DNA of 64,000 bases from Tenacibaculum aquimarinum. GTDB lineage: Bacteria; Bacteroidota; Bacteroidia; Flavobacteriales; Flavobacteriaceae. The notes beneath the pieces are model-generated. The model worked only from the letters and a program-made list of their open reading frames with translations. It did no database searches and had not been told where the DNA came from. The translations under genes and the position numbers were made by a program. Below, piece after piece: positions 44,411 through 53,780 of the stretch (its first letter is position 1; every line of letters begins with the position of its first letter). The DNA lies in NCBI RefSeq assembly GCF_022478115.1, contig NZ_JAKGSC010000001.1, forward strand, positions 744,001 to 808,000, in the 5' to 3' direction.

Positions 44411-45880
44411 TTAGTGTCCTGTAACGTTTACATTATCAATTTGAAAAGTTGTAGTAACACCACCATCTGCGCCTAAATATTTAAAGGCAACGTGTACGTT
44501 TCCAGACAAGCAAGAAATGTTTAATTCTCCCGAATGTGTATTATTAGCTTGATAATCATTGGAAGGACCATCTGCAAGTTCTGCATCTAATTGAACCCAA
44601 GTTGCTGTGCTAAAATTTCCTGTAAAATCTGAAGAAATCCACACAGACAATGCTGCTCCGTTATTATAACCAGTTCTTGTGTCAAAAGATAATATTTCAT
44701 CTGAAGAAGTATCTAAATTAATAGCTGGTGTTACCAACCAAACTTCCATTGGATCTTCACCAGAATTATAAGCGGATATTTCTACATATTTATTTCCGCT
44801 TCGTGTTCTTACATTATAAGAATTACTTCCACCATTTGTGTTAGTATTTGTCCAACCAGCACTTGATAAAGCCGAAGTAGAAGAAATACCATCAAAATTT
44901 TCATCATAAACAATTAAACTTCCATTAGGGTTTACCATTCCACATTCTAAAACAGGAGGATCACATCTATCAGGATTTGAAAAATCTAAATCTGCAGGAT
45001 TAGCAGCAATTAATACAAACAATTCTGCTCTATAATCTTTTGATAAAATTGCAGTAGCTTTTCCTTTTCCAGACGGAATTGTGTTGGAATTAAAACTAGC
45101 AAATGTGCTTGTTTGTAAAAATATTGTTGCTTGAGATTCACATTCAAAAATGGTTCTAAATCCGTCAAAAGTATCGTTTAGTTCATTAGAAAAAGTTTTT
45201 CCTATTTGGCTTTTTTCAAACTGAGCGTTTTCTAATGTAACCAAGGTATTTATATGTTTTTGCTCAATCTCTTCTAGTTTTATTGAAGTTGGAATGATCG
45301 TTTCAATTATTGGTGATTTAACAACATAATCTCGATAGGTTGTTGAAGGAATACTTTCAACTTGACCTGTATGATCTATTAAACCCAAAGAGAATTTTCC
45401 TGGAACATTAGAACTTCCTGTTGCACCAAATAGATTTGGATCAGCCTCAAATTCGCCATCATCATAACTTACAGATAATCCGTCTAGTTTAATGTATACT
45501 TTTTGCCCAAAAGAGTAAGTTTCGCTTAAGGTATTGCTGCTTATCATAATTTCTATTCCAGCAGTTGGATTTTCAATTTTATCTTGTACAATTAGAGTTT
45601 GATAAAAATTACCTGCTGCAGAATTAGAAACTACGTAACCACTAATAAAAGTTGGTGTATCGTTTTCTCGATAGGTGTAAATAATACTTCCGTTTAAGTT
45701 ATATTCTTGAATTAAATCTGTTTGAATTTTTGAAATGGAACCATTTAAAGCTGCATTTGCTGCAATTTCAGTTGGTTCTGTTATTGTTATTTCTGGATTG
45801 GTAAAATTATCATCTTTAACACAGTTGGTAAAAGTGATTATTAGAATTGAAAGTACGATATATAATTTTTGAGTTTTCAT
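44411..45880 (-). CDS. DUF5689 surface lipoprotein with choice-of-anchor-J-like C-terminal domain
   Basis: 489-residue lipoprotein (signal peptide ending FTNC, Cys20). The N-terminal half (about 40-290, with SGYVVSNSAAGNFYQTLIVQD) resembles DUF5689, an OB-like beta domain. The C-terminal part (about 325-487, from YDENFDGIS to FQIDNVNVTG) resembles the choice-of-anchor J jelly-roll domain found on secreted Bacteroidetes proteins. It lies 32 bases downstream of a TonB-dependent receptor gene, the usual receptor/lipoprotein pairing. Probable role: outer-membrane substrate-binding partner. Substrate unknown. Confidence 0.8.
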   Translation of the reverse strand: MKTQKLYIVLSILIITFTNCVKDDNFTNPEITITEPTEIAANAALNGSISKIQTDLIQEYNLNGSIIYTYRENDTPTFISGYVVSNSAAGNFYQTLIVQDKIENPTAGIEIMISSNTLSETYSFGQKVYIKLDGLSVSYDDGEFEADPNLFGATGSSNVPGKFSLGLIDHTGQVESIPSTTYRDYVVKSPIIETIIPTSIKLEEIEQKHINTLVTLENAQFEKSQIGKTFSNELNDTFDGFRTIFECESQATIFLQTSTFASFNSNTIPSGKGKATAILSKDYRAELFVLIAANPADLDFSNPDRCDPPVLECGMVNPNGSLIVYDENFDGISSTSALSSAGWTNTNTNGGSNSYNVRTRSGNKYVEISAYNSGEDPMEVWLVTPAINLDTSSDEILSFDTRTGYNNGAALSVWISSDFTGNFSTATWVQLDAELADGPSNDYQANNTHSGELNISCLSGNVHVAFKYLGADGGVTTTFQIDNVNVTGH

Positions 45881-45912
45881 GTTGAATTTTTTAAATTGTT
45901 GATGTTGTTTTA

Positions 45913-48699
45913 TTAAAATCGGTAGTTAACATTTAAGAAATAGGTAGTTCCTCTTCCGTACCAGTATTTGTTTCCAAAGACTTGTTTTTCGAGCGCTTTA
46001 TCATCCCTTAGTTGTCTGTAATTCGCATTTCTGCCTTGTTCAAATCCGCCAGACTTGTATTTGGTGTCAAAAATATTACCAATGCTTGCAAAAAAGCCAA
46101 TATACTTTTGGTTACCAACTCTCCAAGATTTCCCTCCAACAGCATTTATTACTGTGTAATCCTCAAACTTTTCTTGTTGCAATAATTGTCTAGCAATTGT
46201 TTCATCATAATCATTAAAAGGAGTTCCGCCATCATCTGCAAAGTTGCTAGTTCTTGTTAGTGGAGCAACATCTACATAGGTATTACTTAATAAATTTGCC
46301 GTTGCGCCAAAGAACCAATAATCTGGATCTCGATAATCAAAACCTATGGAATATGCGCGTTGCGGACCAACGGCTAATTTGTAATCTTTTAAGTTTGCCT
46401 TTCCTAAATCTTTTCTTCCGTTAATAAAACCTGCTGATTTTGAGTCTTCATTATTTTCGGTAGTTAAATATAAATTAGGATTATTATCATACGTATATTG
46501 ACCAAAATTTGCGGCACCTTTTAAGGTAATAGTTGGTGTTATATTTACTTCAATACCTAATTCTGCTCCAAAACGTTTTTTACTAATGTCAGATAATATT
46601 TCTTGTACAAAAGCAGTATTGTCTCCACCAATTCCATCAGCAAAAAAGAAGGAAATTTCAGTTGCATCATCCGTTTTAGCATAAAAACCTGTAAGTTTTG
46701 CTTGTACAATTGGAGTTCTTAAAATATAACTAGCATCTACAGAAATAAGTTTTTCACTTTGTAAATTATCTACAACATTGTTGTTTTCTCTAGAGTTAGA
46801 AAATGTGTTTTGTAAAGTTGGTGCTTTACTAATAAAAGCTGCGTTAAAGTCAATTAAATGGCGACCCGTAATTTTATAGGTTAAACCTCCTTTTACTCCA
46901 AAATTGGTGAAAGATTGTTCTTCAGATTTACCCAAAGAGTTTTTTGAAAATCCGCCGTTTTGGAATAATCCTTCTCGTTGATGTTTGGTTTGAGAAACAT
47001 TTCCTGCAACATAATAATCTATCTTATTGTATTTAAATTGCGCTTGCCCAAAAGCACTTAACACGCTTGAAGTAAGGTTGAAATTGTATTTAAATGTATC
47101 TCCAACTTCAGCAATATGTAATGGATTTAGTAAGTTGTTTTGTTTGCCATCAAATGAATCTGCAAAAGTATCAACATCTAAATATCCATTTCCTCCTAAT
47201 AAATCTAAGACATTTGCAAAGTTTTCAGATTTTAGTTTTTTGTAATTTACAGCACCATTAAACGTAATATTATCGGACAATTCTGTGCTAAATATTGTGT
47301 TTATAGTAATTTGTTTATCATCATTTCTGTCTTCATAAAGCACATAAGCCGAATTACCGTTTGCATTTGCTGCATATAAATCGTTCCAGTTTATTTGTCC
47401 GTTGTTAAGAAATTCCTGTTCCATTTCATAGACATTAGAAAAACTTTCGCGCAAGCCATAACTTGGTAGTTTTTGATAATAGGTTGGATCTGGATTTGCG
47501 CCGCCTAAATCGAGAATATAAGGATCTCCATTTCCATCAACAATATTAGAATCGAAAGTACTTCCGTTATAATCTAGTCGGCTATTTCCTATTTCTCCAA
47601 ACTGATAAGAAATGTTTGTATTTAGTGTGGTTTTATCAGAAATTTTCCAATAATGATTCAACATTAAAATAGGTTCTTCAATTCTTTTTAAACGAGAATT
47701 TCTTTTTTCTCCATTCTGAAAGCCCCAATATGCGTTGTATTTTATACCTCTTAAATCGAAAACTTCTTGTGTATTTGGAGACGATTTTCCTCTTTTGTTT
47801 TGAGCATAAATTCCTGTGAAATTTATACTATGTTTCTCGTTTAGCTTCTTTTCAACTGAAGCAAAAAATGAGTTTGCATTATAAGAAGTAGCGTCTACAA
47901 AACCGTCGTTTCCAAATCTTCTTCCGGCCGAAAATGTAAACGCCCAACCGTTTTTATTTACACCAGAAGCATAAGAAGCCATAATTCTGTTACTGTAACT
48001 TCTGTTGGAAGAAGAATAGGTAATTCTACTTCCTGGCCTTGCTTCTGAAGCTCGAACATTAATGTTGGTTGTACCCAAAACGCCTCCAAATGTATGCGAA
48101 GAAGGCGTTAAGAAATTACTCAATTCTTGGTTACGTAAAACATCGTTTAAACCACCCCAATTACTCCATTGCGGTCTTCCGTTGTAGAGTTTGTTCATTT
48201 CTAAACCGTTTATTAGAAGTTTTCCGTTTTCGGAACCTAAACCACGAACTTTATAAAAGGAGGAAGACCATTCAAAAGCAGCTGTTTTTAAATAGACATC
48301 TCGAGATGATTGTAGTAAACCAGAAATATTATCAGCAGCACTTGCGTCATCATTTAGTTCATCATCAGAAATTGTAATTGTGCTTAAATCTTGTACTTCT
48401 AATACATCTAAATAGAGCATAATTGTACCTAAATCTATTGTTTTACCAGATAATTTTATAGGATATTTTTGAGTTTCGTATCCTTTTTTGGTAATTACTA
48501 GTAAGTGTTCGCCGTTGGGTAAATTTTGAAGTTGAAAAATACCATTTGTAGTTTTTATAGTATTTTCATTAATACGAACAAGAACATCTTGTAGTGGTTT
48601 TTCTGAATTATTATCTAAAATAATTCCTTTAACAGTGTTTTGGGCAGTTGCGCTTAAACATAAGGCACCCAAAAACACTGAGAACATAAATTTTCTCAT
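45913..48699 (-). CDS. TonB-dependent outer-membrane receptor with N-terminal carboxypeptidase-like domain
   Basis: 928 residues. Signal peptide 1-19 (ending ATAQ), a carboxypeptidase-regulatory-like domain (about 22-95, VKGIILDNNSEKPLQDVLVRI), the plug (about 110-215, with VRGLGSENGKLLINGLEMN) and a long beta-barrel ending in NYRF, the C-terminal aromatic of outer-membrane barrels. A TonB-box-like stretch VQDLSTITISDDE lies before the plug. It is transcribed with the DUF5689 lipoprotein and is divergent from a secreted endonuclease/phosphatase-family protein, which suggests uptake of a nucleic-acid or phosphate-containing substrate (inference). Confidence 0.92.
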   Translation of the reverse strand: MRKFMFSVFLGALCLSATAQNTVKGIILDNNSEKPLQDVLVRINENTIKTTNGIFQLQNLPNGEHLLVITKKGYETQKYPIKLSGKTIDLGTIMLYLDVLEVQDLSTITISDDELNDDASAADNISGLLQSSRDVYLKTAAFEWSSSFYKVRGLGSENGKLLINGLEMNKLYNGRPQWSNWGGLNDVLRNQELSNFLTPSSHTFGGVLGTTNINVRASEARPGSRITYSSSNRSYSNRIMASYASGVNKNGWAFTFSAGRRFGNDGFVDATSYNANSFFASVEKKLNEKHSINFTGIYAQNKRGKSSPNTQEVFDLRGIKYNAYWGFQNGEKRNSRLKRIEEPILMLNHYWKISDKTTLNTNISYQFGEIGNSRLDYNGSTFDSNIVDGNGDPYILDLGGANPDPTYYQKLPSYGLRESFSNVYEMEQEFLNNGQINWNDLYAANANGNSAYVLYEDRNDDKQITINTIFSTELSDNITFNGAVNYKKLKSENFANVLDLLGGNGYLDVDTFADSFDGKQNNLLNPLHIAEVGDTFKYNFNLTSSVLSAFGQAQFKYNKIDYYVAGNVSQTKHQREGLFQNGGFSKNSLGKSEEQSFTNFGVKGGLTYKITGRHLIDFNAAFISKAPTLQNTFSNSRENNNVVDNLQSEKLISVDASYILRTPIVQAKLTGFYAKTDDATEISFFFADGIGGDNTAFVQEILSDISKKRFGAELGIEVNITPTITLKGAANFGQYTYDNNPNLYLTTENNEDSKSAGFINGRKDLGKANLKDYKLAVGPQRAYSIGFDYRDPDYWFFGATANLLSNTYVDVAPLTRTSNFADDGGTPFNDYDETIARQLLQQEKFEDYTVINAVGGKSWRVGNQKYIGFFASIGNIFDTKYKSGGFEQGRNANYRQLRDDKALEKQVFGNKYWYGRGTTYFLNVNYRF

Positions 48700-48723
48700 A
48701 GTTTTTTCTTTTTTATAGCACTC

Positions 48724-48731
48724 TAAATATA
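48724..48731 (-). promoter_or_regulatory. Likely -7 element of the TonB receptor operon
   Basis: TATATTTA on the minus strand, seven of eight matches to TAnnTTTG, 24 bases before the ATG. Confidence 0.35.
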
Positions 48732-48800
48732 GTTAAAAAATAATAATGTTTAGTTAATGTGCTTATTATGTGAATTTTAAAAATGGTCTAAAATTTGTTT

Positions 48801-48808
48801 TATCTTTG
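48801..48808 (+). promoter_or_regulatory. -7 element of the endonuclease-family gene
   Basis: TATCTTTG, exact match to TAnnTTTG, 19 bases before the ATG at 48828. It falls inside the longer open frame that begins at 48795, which argues for the downstream start. Confidence 0.6.
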
Positions 48809-48827
48809 TTATCCTATAATTGAAAAA

Positions 48828-49883
48828 ATGAAAAAAATACTTTTATTTTCTATAGCATTTTTAACAGTGTTTACTACTCTTTCTCAAGAAAAGAAAGACA
48901 AAAAATATACTATAAGAACTGTTGGTTTTTATAATCTTGAAAACTTATTTGATACAGTAAATGACACTTTAAAAAATGATGAAGCAAGTCCGATAATGAA
49001 GATTAAAGGAGATAAAACAACTGTTTATAAAGATAAATTAAACAAGTTGGCTTCAGTAATTGAACAATTGGGTAAAGAAAAGGCTAATACAAGTCCTGCT
49101 ATATTAGGTGTTGCTGAAGTTGAAAACAAGCAAGTTTTAGAAGATTTAACAAAGACCGATTTCATAAAGGAAAAAGGATATGAAGTAATTCATTTCGATT
49201 CTCCTGATGAGAGAGGAATTGATGTTGCTTTATTATATCAATCAAAATATTTTAAGCCAATTCATTATGAGGCTTTTAATCCGAATATTTATGCAGATAA
49301 TTTTAAGAAGAACACAAGAGATATTTTATTGGTTACTGGTTATTTAGATGAAGAATTGATACATGTAATTGTAAATCATTGGCCATCTCGTAGAAGCGGA
49401 CAAGCAAAAAGTAATCCGTATCGTGAAAAAGCAGCCTATAAAGTTTCTCAAATAATAGAAAAGATTAAAGAGAAAGAAGAAAACCCGAAGATTATAATAA
49501 TGGGAGATTTTAACGATGATCCAACAAACTCTAGTTTTAAATCGGTTTTAAAAACAAAAACTAAAAAGAGTAATGTAAATGAAGGAGATATTTACAATCC
49601 TTACGAAGACATGCTTCGCAGAGGTTTTGGTACTTTAAGTTTTAGAGATAAAGTTTATTTATTTGATCAAATTATGTTTACTTCTCCGTTATTAGATAAA
49701 GGAGAAAAAGATTTTTCTAGTTATAAAATGTTTAAATCGGGCATTTTTAACAAACAGTTTTTAACCACTAACAGCGGAAAATATAAAGGCTATCCAAAAA
49801 GAAGTTTTTCTTACGGAACTTACACAGGCGGTTATTCAGATCATTATCCTGTTTATATGTATTTAATTAAAGAAGCTAAGTAG
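48828..49883 (+). CDS. Secreted endonuclease/exonuclease/phosphatase-family protein
   Basis: 351 residues from the ATG at 48828. That start gives a clean signal peptide (MKKILLFSIAFLTVFTTLSQ), whereas the frame open from 48795 would add 11 residues in front of it. EEP-fold active-site residues: N37 and nearby E39 (FYNLENLFD), E97 and N100 (VAEVEN), H184 (NHWPSRRSG), D227 and N229 (MGDFNDDP), D338 and H339 (YSDHYPV). The family includes DNase I-like nucleases and phosphatases. Divergent from the TonB receptor/DUF5689 pair, it may release what they import. Exported to the periplasm or beyond. Confidence 0.88.
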   Translation: MKKILLFSIAFLTVFTTLSQEKKDKKYTIRTVGFYNLENLFDTVNDTLKNDEASPIMKIKGDKTTVYKDKLNKLASVIEQLGKEKANTSPAILGVAEVENKQVLEDLTKTDFIKEKGYEVIHFDSPDERGIDVALLYQSKYFKPIHYEAFNPNIYADNFKKNTRDILLVTGYLDEELIHVIVNHWPSRRSGQAKSNPYREKAAYKVSQIIEKIKEKEENPKIIIMGDFNDDPTNSSFKSVLKTKTKKSNVNEGDIYNPYEDMLRRGFGTLSFRDKVYLFDQIMFTSPLLDKGEKDFSSYKMFKSGIFNKQFLTTNSGKYKGYPKRSFSYGTYTGGYSDHYPVYMYLIKEAK

Positions 49884-49917
49884 TTTAAGATTGTATAAAA
49901 TTAAAAAATATATCATT

Positions 49918-49966
49918 CTGAACTTGTTTCAGAATCTAAAATAATGAGAAGCTGAAACAAGTTCAG
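49918..49966. repeat. Dispersed inverted repeat (ctgaacttgtttcag family), copy 2
   Basis: Perfect 15-base arms, ctgaacttgtttcag (49918-49932) and ctgaaacaagttcag (49952-49966), around a 19-base loop. It lies between the converging endonuclease and recJ genes, and a further hairpin (cagtaaataagag/ctcttatttactg, 49972-50006) adjoins it. Confidence 0.85.
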
Positions 49967-49971
49967 CTTGA

Positions 49972-50006
49972 CAGTAAATAAGAGCTTTTTTGACTCTTAT
50001 TTACTG
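49972..50006. terminator. Hairpin spanning the recJ stop codon
   Basis: Thirteen-base perfect arms cagtaaataagag/ctcttatttactg with a T-rich loop. The T-run lies in the loop rather than after the stem, so terminator function for the converging genes is likely by position but not typical in form. Confidence 0.5.
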
Positions 50007-51686
50007 TAAATCTTTTAGCATTAATTGAATAGATTTTCTGCCTTGCCATTCGTTTTCATCTAAGGTATAAACAATATCAAAGTCGTTTTGTACTTCGGAT
50101 ATTTTTTTGCCTAAACCAAAACCAATTGCATTAAAAGTGTGCTTATTATCACCTTGAAAAACATTTAATTTTAAATGACTTTTATCTGCGCCAACTTGTT
50201 TTCCATAACCATTATCTCTTACAGCTGAAGTTTTAAAAACTGGTTTCATATTTTGAGGACCAAAAGGTGCCATTTGACTAACAATGTTAAAAAATTTCTG
50301 ATTTATTTCTGATAAATCGATCTCTGCTGCAATTAAAATTTCTGGAGATAATAATTTTTTATCAATGGTATTGGCAACAACTTCTTCGAACTTATTTTTA
50401 AAATTCTCGTAGTTTTCTGGTAATAATGTTAAACCTGCAGCATATTTATGTCCGCCAAATTGTTCAATAAATTCAGCACATTGTTCTAATGCATTATAAA
50501 CATCAAATCCTTTTACAGAACGTGCAGAAGCGGCTAATTTATCGCCACTTTTAGTAAAAACTAATGTTGGTCTGTAATAGTTTTCTATTAATCTAGAAGC
50601 AACAATTCCAATAACACCTTTGTGCCAGTTTTCATCAAAAACAACACTTGTAAAACCTTCTTGTTCGTTGTTTTCTTCAATTTGAAGCAATGCTTCTTGT
50701 GTTATTTTTTTATCTAAATCTTTTCTGTCTGAATTAAATTTTTCAATATCACCAGCAAATTTTACGGCAGATTCAAAATCTAATTCCGTTAGTAATTCAA
50801 CAGCGTAATTTCCATGTTTCATTCTTCCTGCGGCATTAATCCGCGGAGCGATAATAAAAACCACATCTGTTATGGTTAATTCTTCTTTTTTAACTTGGTT
50901 GATAATGGCTTTTATTCCATTTCTTGGTTCCGAATTTATAACTTCTAATCCAAAATACGTTAAGGTTCTATTTTCACCAGTCATGGGAACAATATCTGCT
51001 GCAATTGCTGTGGCAACCAAATCTAAATACGGAATAAAATCTTCAATAGTTTGGTTTCTTGTTGTACCTAAAGCTTGTATTAATTTAAAACCAACTCCGC
51101 AACCACATAACTCATCATAAGGATAAGAACAATCTGTTCTTTTTGCATTTAAAATTGCCACAGCTTTTGGCAATTCTGCTCCAGGTTTATGGTGATCGCA
51201 AATAATAAAATCTATATTTTTCTCTGTTGCATAGGCAACTTTGTCAATAGCTTTTATACCGCAATCTAAGGCAATAATTAAAGAGAAATCATTGTCTTGA
51301 GCAAAATCAATTCCTGCATAAGAAACACCATAACCTTCTTTGTATCTGTCAGGAATATAGGTTGCAATATTGCCGTAAATAGTTTTTAAATAGGATGAAA
51401 CTAAGGAAACTGCCGTTGTTCCGTCTACATCATAATCGCCATAAATTAAAATATTTTCATTGTTTGCAATTGCCTTTTCAATACGCGCAACCGCAAGATC
51501 CATGTCTTTCATTAAAAACGGATCGTGAATGTTTTCTAAACTTGGGCGAAAGTAGTTTTTAGCTTCAGCAAAAGAAGTAATACCGCGTTGTGCAATTAAT
51601 TTTGCTAACGTTGGGTTTATATTTAATTCTTTAGATAAAAGTGAAACAGTTTCTTTGTTTGGTTCGGGTTTTAAAGTCCATCTCAT
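50001..51686 (-). CDS. recJ: Single-stranded-DNA-specific exonuclease RecJ
   Basis: 561-residue DHH-family 5'-3' exonuclease of recombination and mismatch repair. Phosphoesterase motifs: YGDYDVDG (82-89; D84, D86, D88), ALDCGIK (139-145), CDHHKPG (163-169; D164, H165, H166). The DHHA1 domain contains GRMKHGNYA and FGGHKYAAGLTL, and a C-terminal OB domain follows. Length is normal. The gene starts 14 bases after osmC on the same strand. Confidence 0.95.
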   Translation of the reverse strand: MRWTLKPEPNKETVSLLSKELNINPTLAKLIAQRGITSFAEAKNYFRPSLENIHDPFLMKDMDLAVARIEKAIANNENILIYGDYDVDGTTAVSLVSSYLKTIYGNIATYIPDRYKEGYGVSYAGIDFAQDNDFSLIIALDCGIKAIDKVAYATEKNIDFIICDHHKPGAELPKAVAILNAKRTDCSYPYDELCGCGVGFKLIQALGTTRNQTIEDFIPYLDLVATAIAADIVPMTGENRTLTYFGLEVINSEPRNGIKAIINQVKKEELTITDVVFIIAPRINAAGRMKHGNYAVELLTELDFESAVKFAGDIEKFNSDRKDLDKKITQEALLQIEENNEQEGFTSVVFDENWHKGVIGIVASRLIENYYRPTLVFTKSGDKLAASARSVKGFDVYNALEQCAEFIEQFGGHKYAAGLTLLPENYENFKNKFEEVVANTIDKKLLSPEILIAAEIDLSEINQKFFNIVSQMAPFGPQNMKPVFKTSAVRDNGYGKQVGADKSHLKLNVFQGDNKHTFNAIGFGLGKKISEVQNDFDIVYTLDENEWQGRKSIQLMLKDLQ

Positions 51687-51700
51687 AGCAATTGAGAGTT

Positions 51701-52129
51701 TTATTTTTTGTGTAAATGAATCGCAGTTTTTACATCAGCAAATTGGCGAAACATTTCCATTACACCACAATATTTTTCTACAGACAAATTAACTGCTTTT
51801 TCTATTTTTTCAGCTTGTAAATCGCTTCCTGTAAAATGATAATCAACCTGTACTTTGTTGTAAAATTTAGGATGTTCATCTGTTAATTCTGCGGTAATTT
51901 CAATTTTAAATTCTTCTGCTTCAGCTCGCATTTTTTTCAATAAAGAAACAACGTCTAATCCAGAACAACCTGCAAGAGAAGATAACATTAATGCTTTTGG
52001 CCCAAAACCAACTGTGTTATCATTTTCTTCATCTGAAGTAGAAAACATGGTTAGTTTATGTCCACTTGGATTGTCAGATTCAAATTGTACTTTTTCTGTC
52101 CAAACGGTAGTTACTGTATTTGTATTCAT
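51701..52129 (-). CDS. OsmC/Ohr-family thiol peroxidase-like protein
   Basis: 142 residues with the two redox cysteines of the family, C55 in LAGCSGLDV and C121 in EKYCGVMEM. OsmC-family proteins reduce organic hydroperoxides; this one is of the YhfA-like subgroup by general appearance, so the substrate is open. It is upstream of recJ in an apparent two-gene unit, with a TATTTTTG promoter at 52186-52193. Confidence 0.87.
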   Translation of the reverse strand: MNTNTVTTVWTEKVQFESDNPSGHKLTMFSTSDEENDNTVGFGPKALMLSSLAGCSGLDVVSLLKKMRAEAEEFKIEITAELTDEHPKFYNKVQVDYHFTGSDLQAEKIEKAVNLSVEKYCGVMEMFRQFADVKTAIHLHKK

Positions 52130-52185
52130 AATTGCTGTTAAATTCTCGGTTATTAAAAATTGATGTATTAAATTGTGCTTTCATA

Positions 52186-52193
52186 CAAAAATA
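52186..52193 (-). promoter_or_regulatory. -7 element of the osmC-recJ unit
   Basis: TATTTTTG on the minus strand, 56 bases before the osmC ATG. Confidence 0.5.
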
Positions 52194-52214
52194 AGATAAT
52201 TAAAAATATAAAAT

Positions 52215-52817
52215 ATGGCATTAGTAACACCATTATCAGCAGAACACGATTTAGAAACAAAAGAATTAGCAGAATTTTTTAATGAAACCTTGGGTTTTTG
52301 TCCAAATTCGGTTTTAACTATGCAAAGAAGACCTGCCATTTCTAAAGCTTTTATCAATTTGAATAAAGCCGTTATGGCAAATGAAGGAAAAGTAACTTCG
52401 GCTTTAAAACGTATGATTGCTTGGGTTTCTAGTAACGCAACAGGTTGCAGATATTGCCAAGCACACGCAATTAGAGCAGCCGAACGTTATGGAGCAGAAC
52501 AAGAGCAATTAGATAATATTTGGGAATACAAAACACACGCAGCATTTTCTGATGCAGAGAGAGCTGCTTTAGACTTTTCTTTAGCAGCTTCTATGGTTCC
52601 TAATGCTGTTGATGCAAAAATTAAAGAGGAATTGTATAAATATTGGGATGAAGGAGAGATTGTAGAAATGTTAGGTGTAATTTCTCTTTTCGGATATTTA
52701 AACCGTTGGAATGATTCTATGGGAACAACGATGGAAGAAGGAGCAATTGAAAGTGGAAATCAATATCTAGGAAAGCATGGTTTTGAAGTTGGAAAACACG
52801 ATGGTTCTAAGTATTAA
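52215..52817 (+). CDS. Carboxymuconolactone decarboxylase / AhpD-like protein
   Basis: 200 residues, all-helical AhpD-like fold. The redox motif CRYCQAHAIRAA has C78, C81 and H84, the CxxC-x2-H of the peroxidase-linked members. Divergent from osmC, so the two may belong to an oxidative-stress cluster. Not a true carboxymuconolactone decarboxylase by context, as no aromatic pathway is nearby. Confidence 0.85.
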   Translation: MALVTPLSAEHDLETKELAEFFNETLGFCPNSVLTMQRRPAISKAFINLNKAVMANEGKVTSALKRMIAWVSSNATGCRYCQAHAIRAAERYGAEQEQLDNIWEYKTHAAFSDAERAALDFSLAASMVPNAVDAKIKEELYKYWDEGEIVEMLGVISLFGYLNRWNDSMGTTMEEGAIESGNQYLGKHGFEVGKHDGSKY

Positions 52818-52839
52818 TTTACTTTTTTAAATAACTTAT

Positions 52840-52866
52840 AAGCCTTGCCTTTTGGTGAGGTTTTTA
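52840..52866 (+). terminator. Terminator after the AhpD-like gene
   Basis: aagccttgcc-tttt-ggtgaggttt forms ten pairs, three of them G-U, followed by a T-run that overlaps the stop codon of the converging glycosylase gene. Confidence 0.75.
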
Positions 52867-53436
52867 TTTTAAAACTGAAGCAACTTTTTTTTGTAATTCC
52901 GGAATTACATTTTTCTCAAACCAAGGGTTTTTAGTTAGCCAAAAACGGTTTCTTGGACTTGGATGCGGCAGTGTAAAGTACTTTGGTAAATACTCAGGAT
53001 AATTATCTACAGTTTCTGTAAGTGTTCTTTTTGCGTTGTCTTTTAAATAATAGTTTTGTGCATACATTCCTATTAAAATTATCAATTCTAAATTTGGCAT
53101 GTTGTCGAATAATTGCTTGTGCCACTGTGGAGCACATTCTTTACGTGGCGGTTTATCTCCACTTTTTCCTTTTCCGGGATAACAAAAACCCATTGGTACA
53201 ATGGCAAACTTTTCTACATCGTAAAAATCTTCATTAGAAACATTTAGCCATTTACGTAATTGTTTTCCACTTGCATCATCCCACGGAATTCCAGATTTGT
53301 GAACTTTTGTTCCTGGAGCTTGCCCAATAATTACAATTTTAGAATTTTTATGACCTGTAATAACAGGATTTGCGCCCAAATCTAAATGAGGTTCGCAAAT
53401 GGTACATTGTTTTATTTCTAATAATAGGTTTTGCAT
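52864..53436 (-). CDS. Uracil-DNA glycosylase family protein (iron-sulfur type)
   Basis: 190 residues. Motif A is GQAPGTKVHKSGIPW (38-52) and motif B is HPSPRN (158-163). Four cysteines, C11, C14, C85 and C101, have almost the same positions and spacing as the 4Fe-4S ligands of family-4 uracil-DNA glycosylases. Removes uracil from DNA as the first step of base-excision repair. It starts two bases after the hopJ-like gene on the same strand. Confidence 0.87.
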   Translation of the reverse strand: MQNLLLEIKQCTICEPHLDLGANPVITGHKNSKIVIIGQAPGTKVHKSGIPWDDASGKQLRKWLNVSNEDFYDVEKFAIVPMGFCYPGKGKSGDKPPRKECAPQWHKQLFDNMPNLELIILIGMYAQNYYLKDNAKRTLTETVDNYPEYLPKYFTLPHPSPRNRFWLTKNPWFEKNVIPELQKKVASVLK

Positions 53437-53438
53437 TT

Positions 53439-53780
53439 TTATTTCAACGCCAAAGCTTCACCATTAAAAGATAAACCTTCGAAACCAGACTTCATAAAGT
53501 TTCTAATATTCTGATGAGAATCTCCATTTTTATCTTCTAATACACTTTTATAATGTTCGCCAAAACAAAATAAGGTTTCTTCTTTTTGTAGTTTTTGAAG
53601 CTTTGCAAACGCAAATAATTTACAAGAACCAGAATTTTCTCCAGCGTTGTTTTTAATGTCTCCGTTTGTAAAAGCTGTTGGCGTAAACGTATAGTTGTTT
53701 TCAATTACTTGCATGGTTTCTACAAAATTAATTGATGTTGGATTCGCTTTTAATTTTGTTTTGAATTCTTGGATTATCAT
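53439..53780 (-). CDS. HopJ-family protein
   Basis: 113 residues resembling the HopJ type III effector family (VIENNYTFTPTAFTNG and NEAGENSGSCK-like motifs are the usual signature, here NNAGENSGSCK). In free-living bacteria this conserved protein is not evidence for a type III system, and no secretion genes are nearby. Function unknown. It is co-transcribed with the uracil-DNA glycosylase. Confidence 0.85.
   Translation of the reverse strand: MIIQEFKTKLKANPTSINFVETMQVIENNYTFTPTAFTNGDIKNNAGENSGSCKLFAFAKLQKLQKEETLFCFGEHYKSVLEDKNGDSHQNIRNFMKSGFEGLSFNGEALALK

Noticed and set aside
53439..53780. HopJ homologue as a sign of a type III secretion or effector island
   Set aside because: No secretion genes, no compositional change, and the family is widespread in non-pathogens; the neighbour is a DNA-repair gene.
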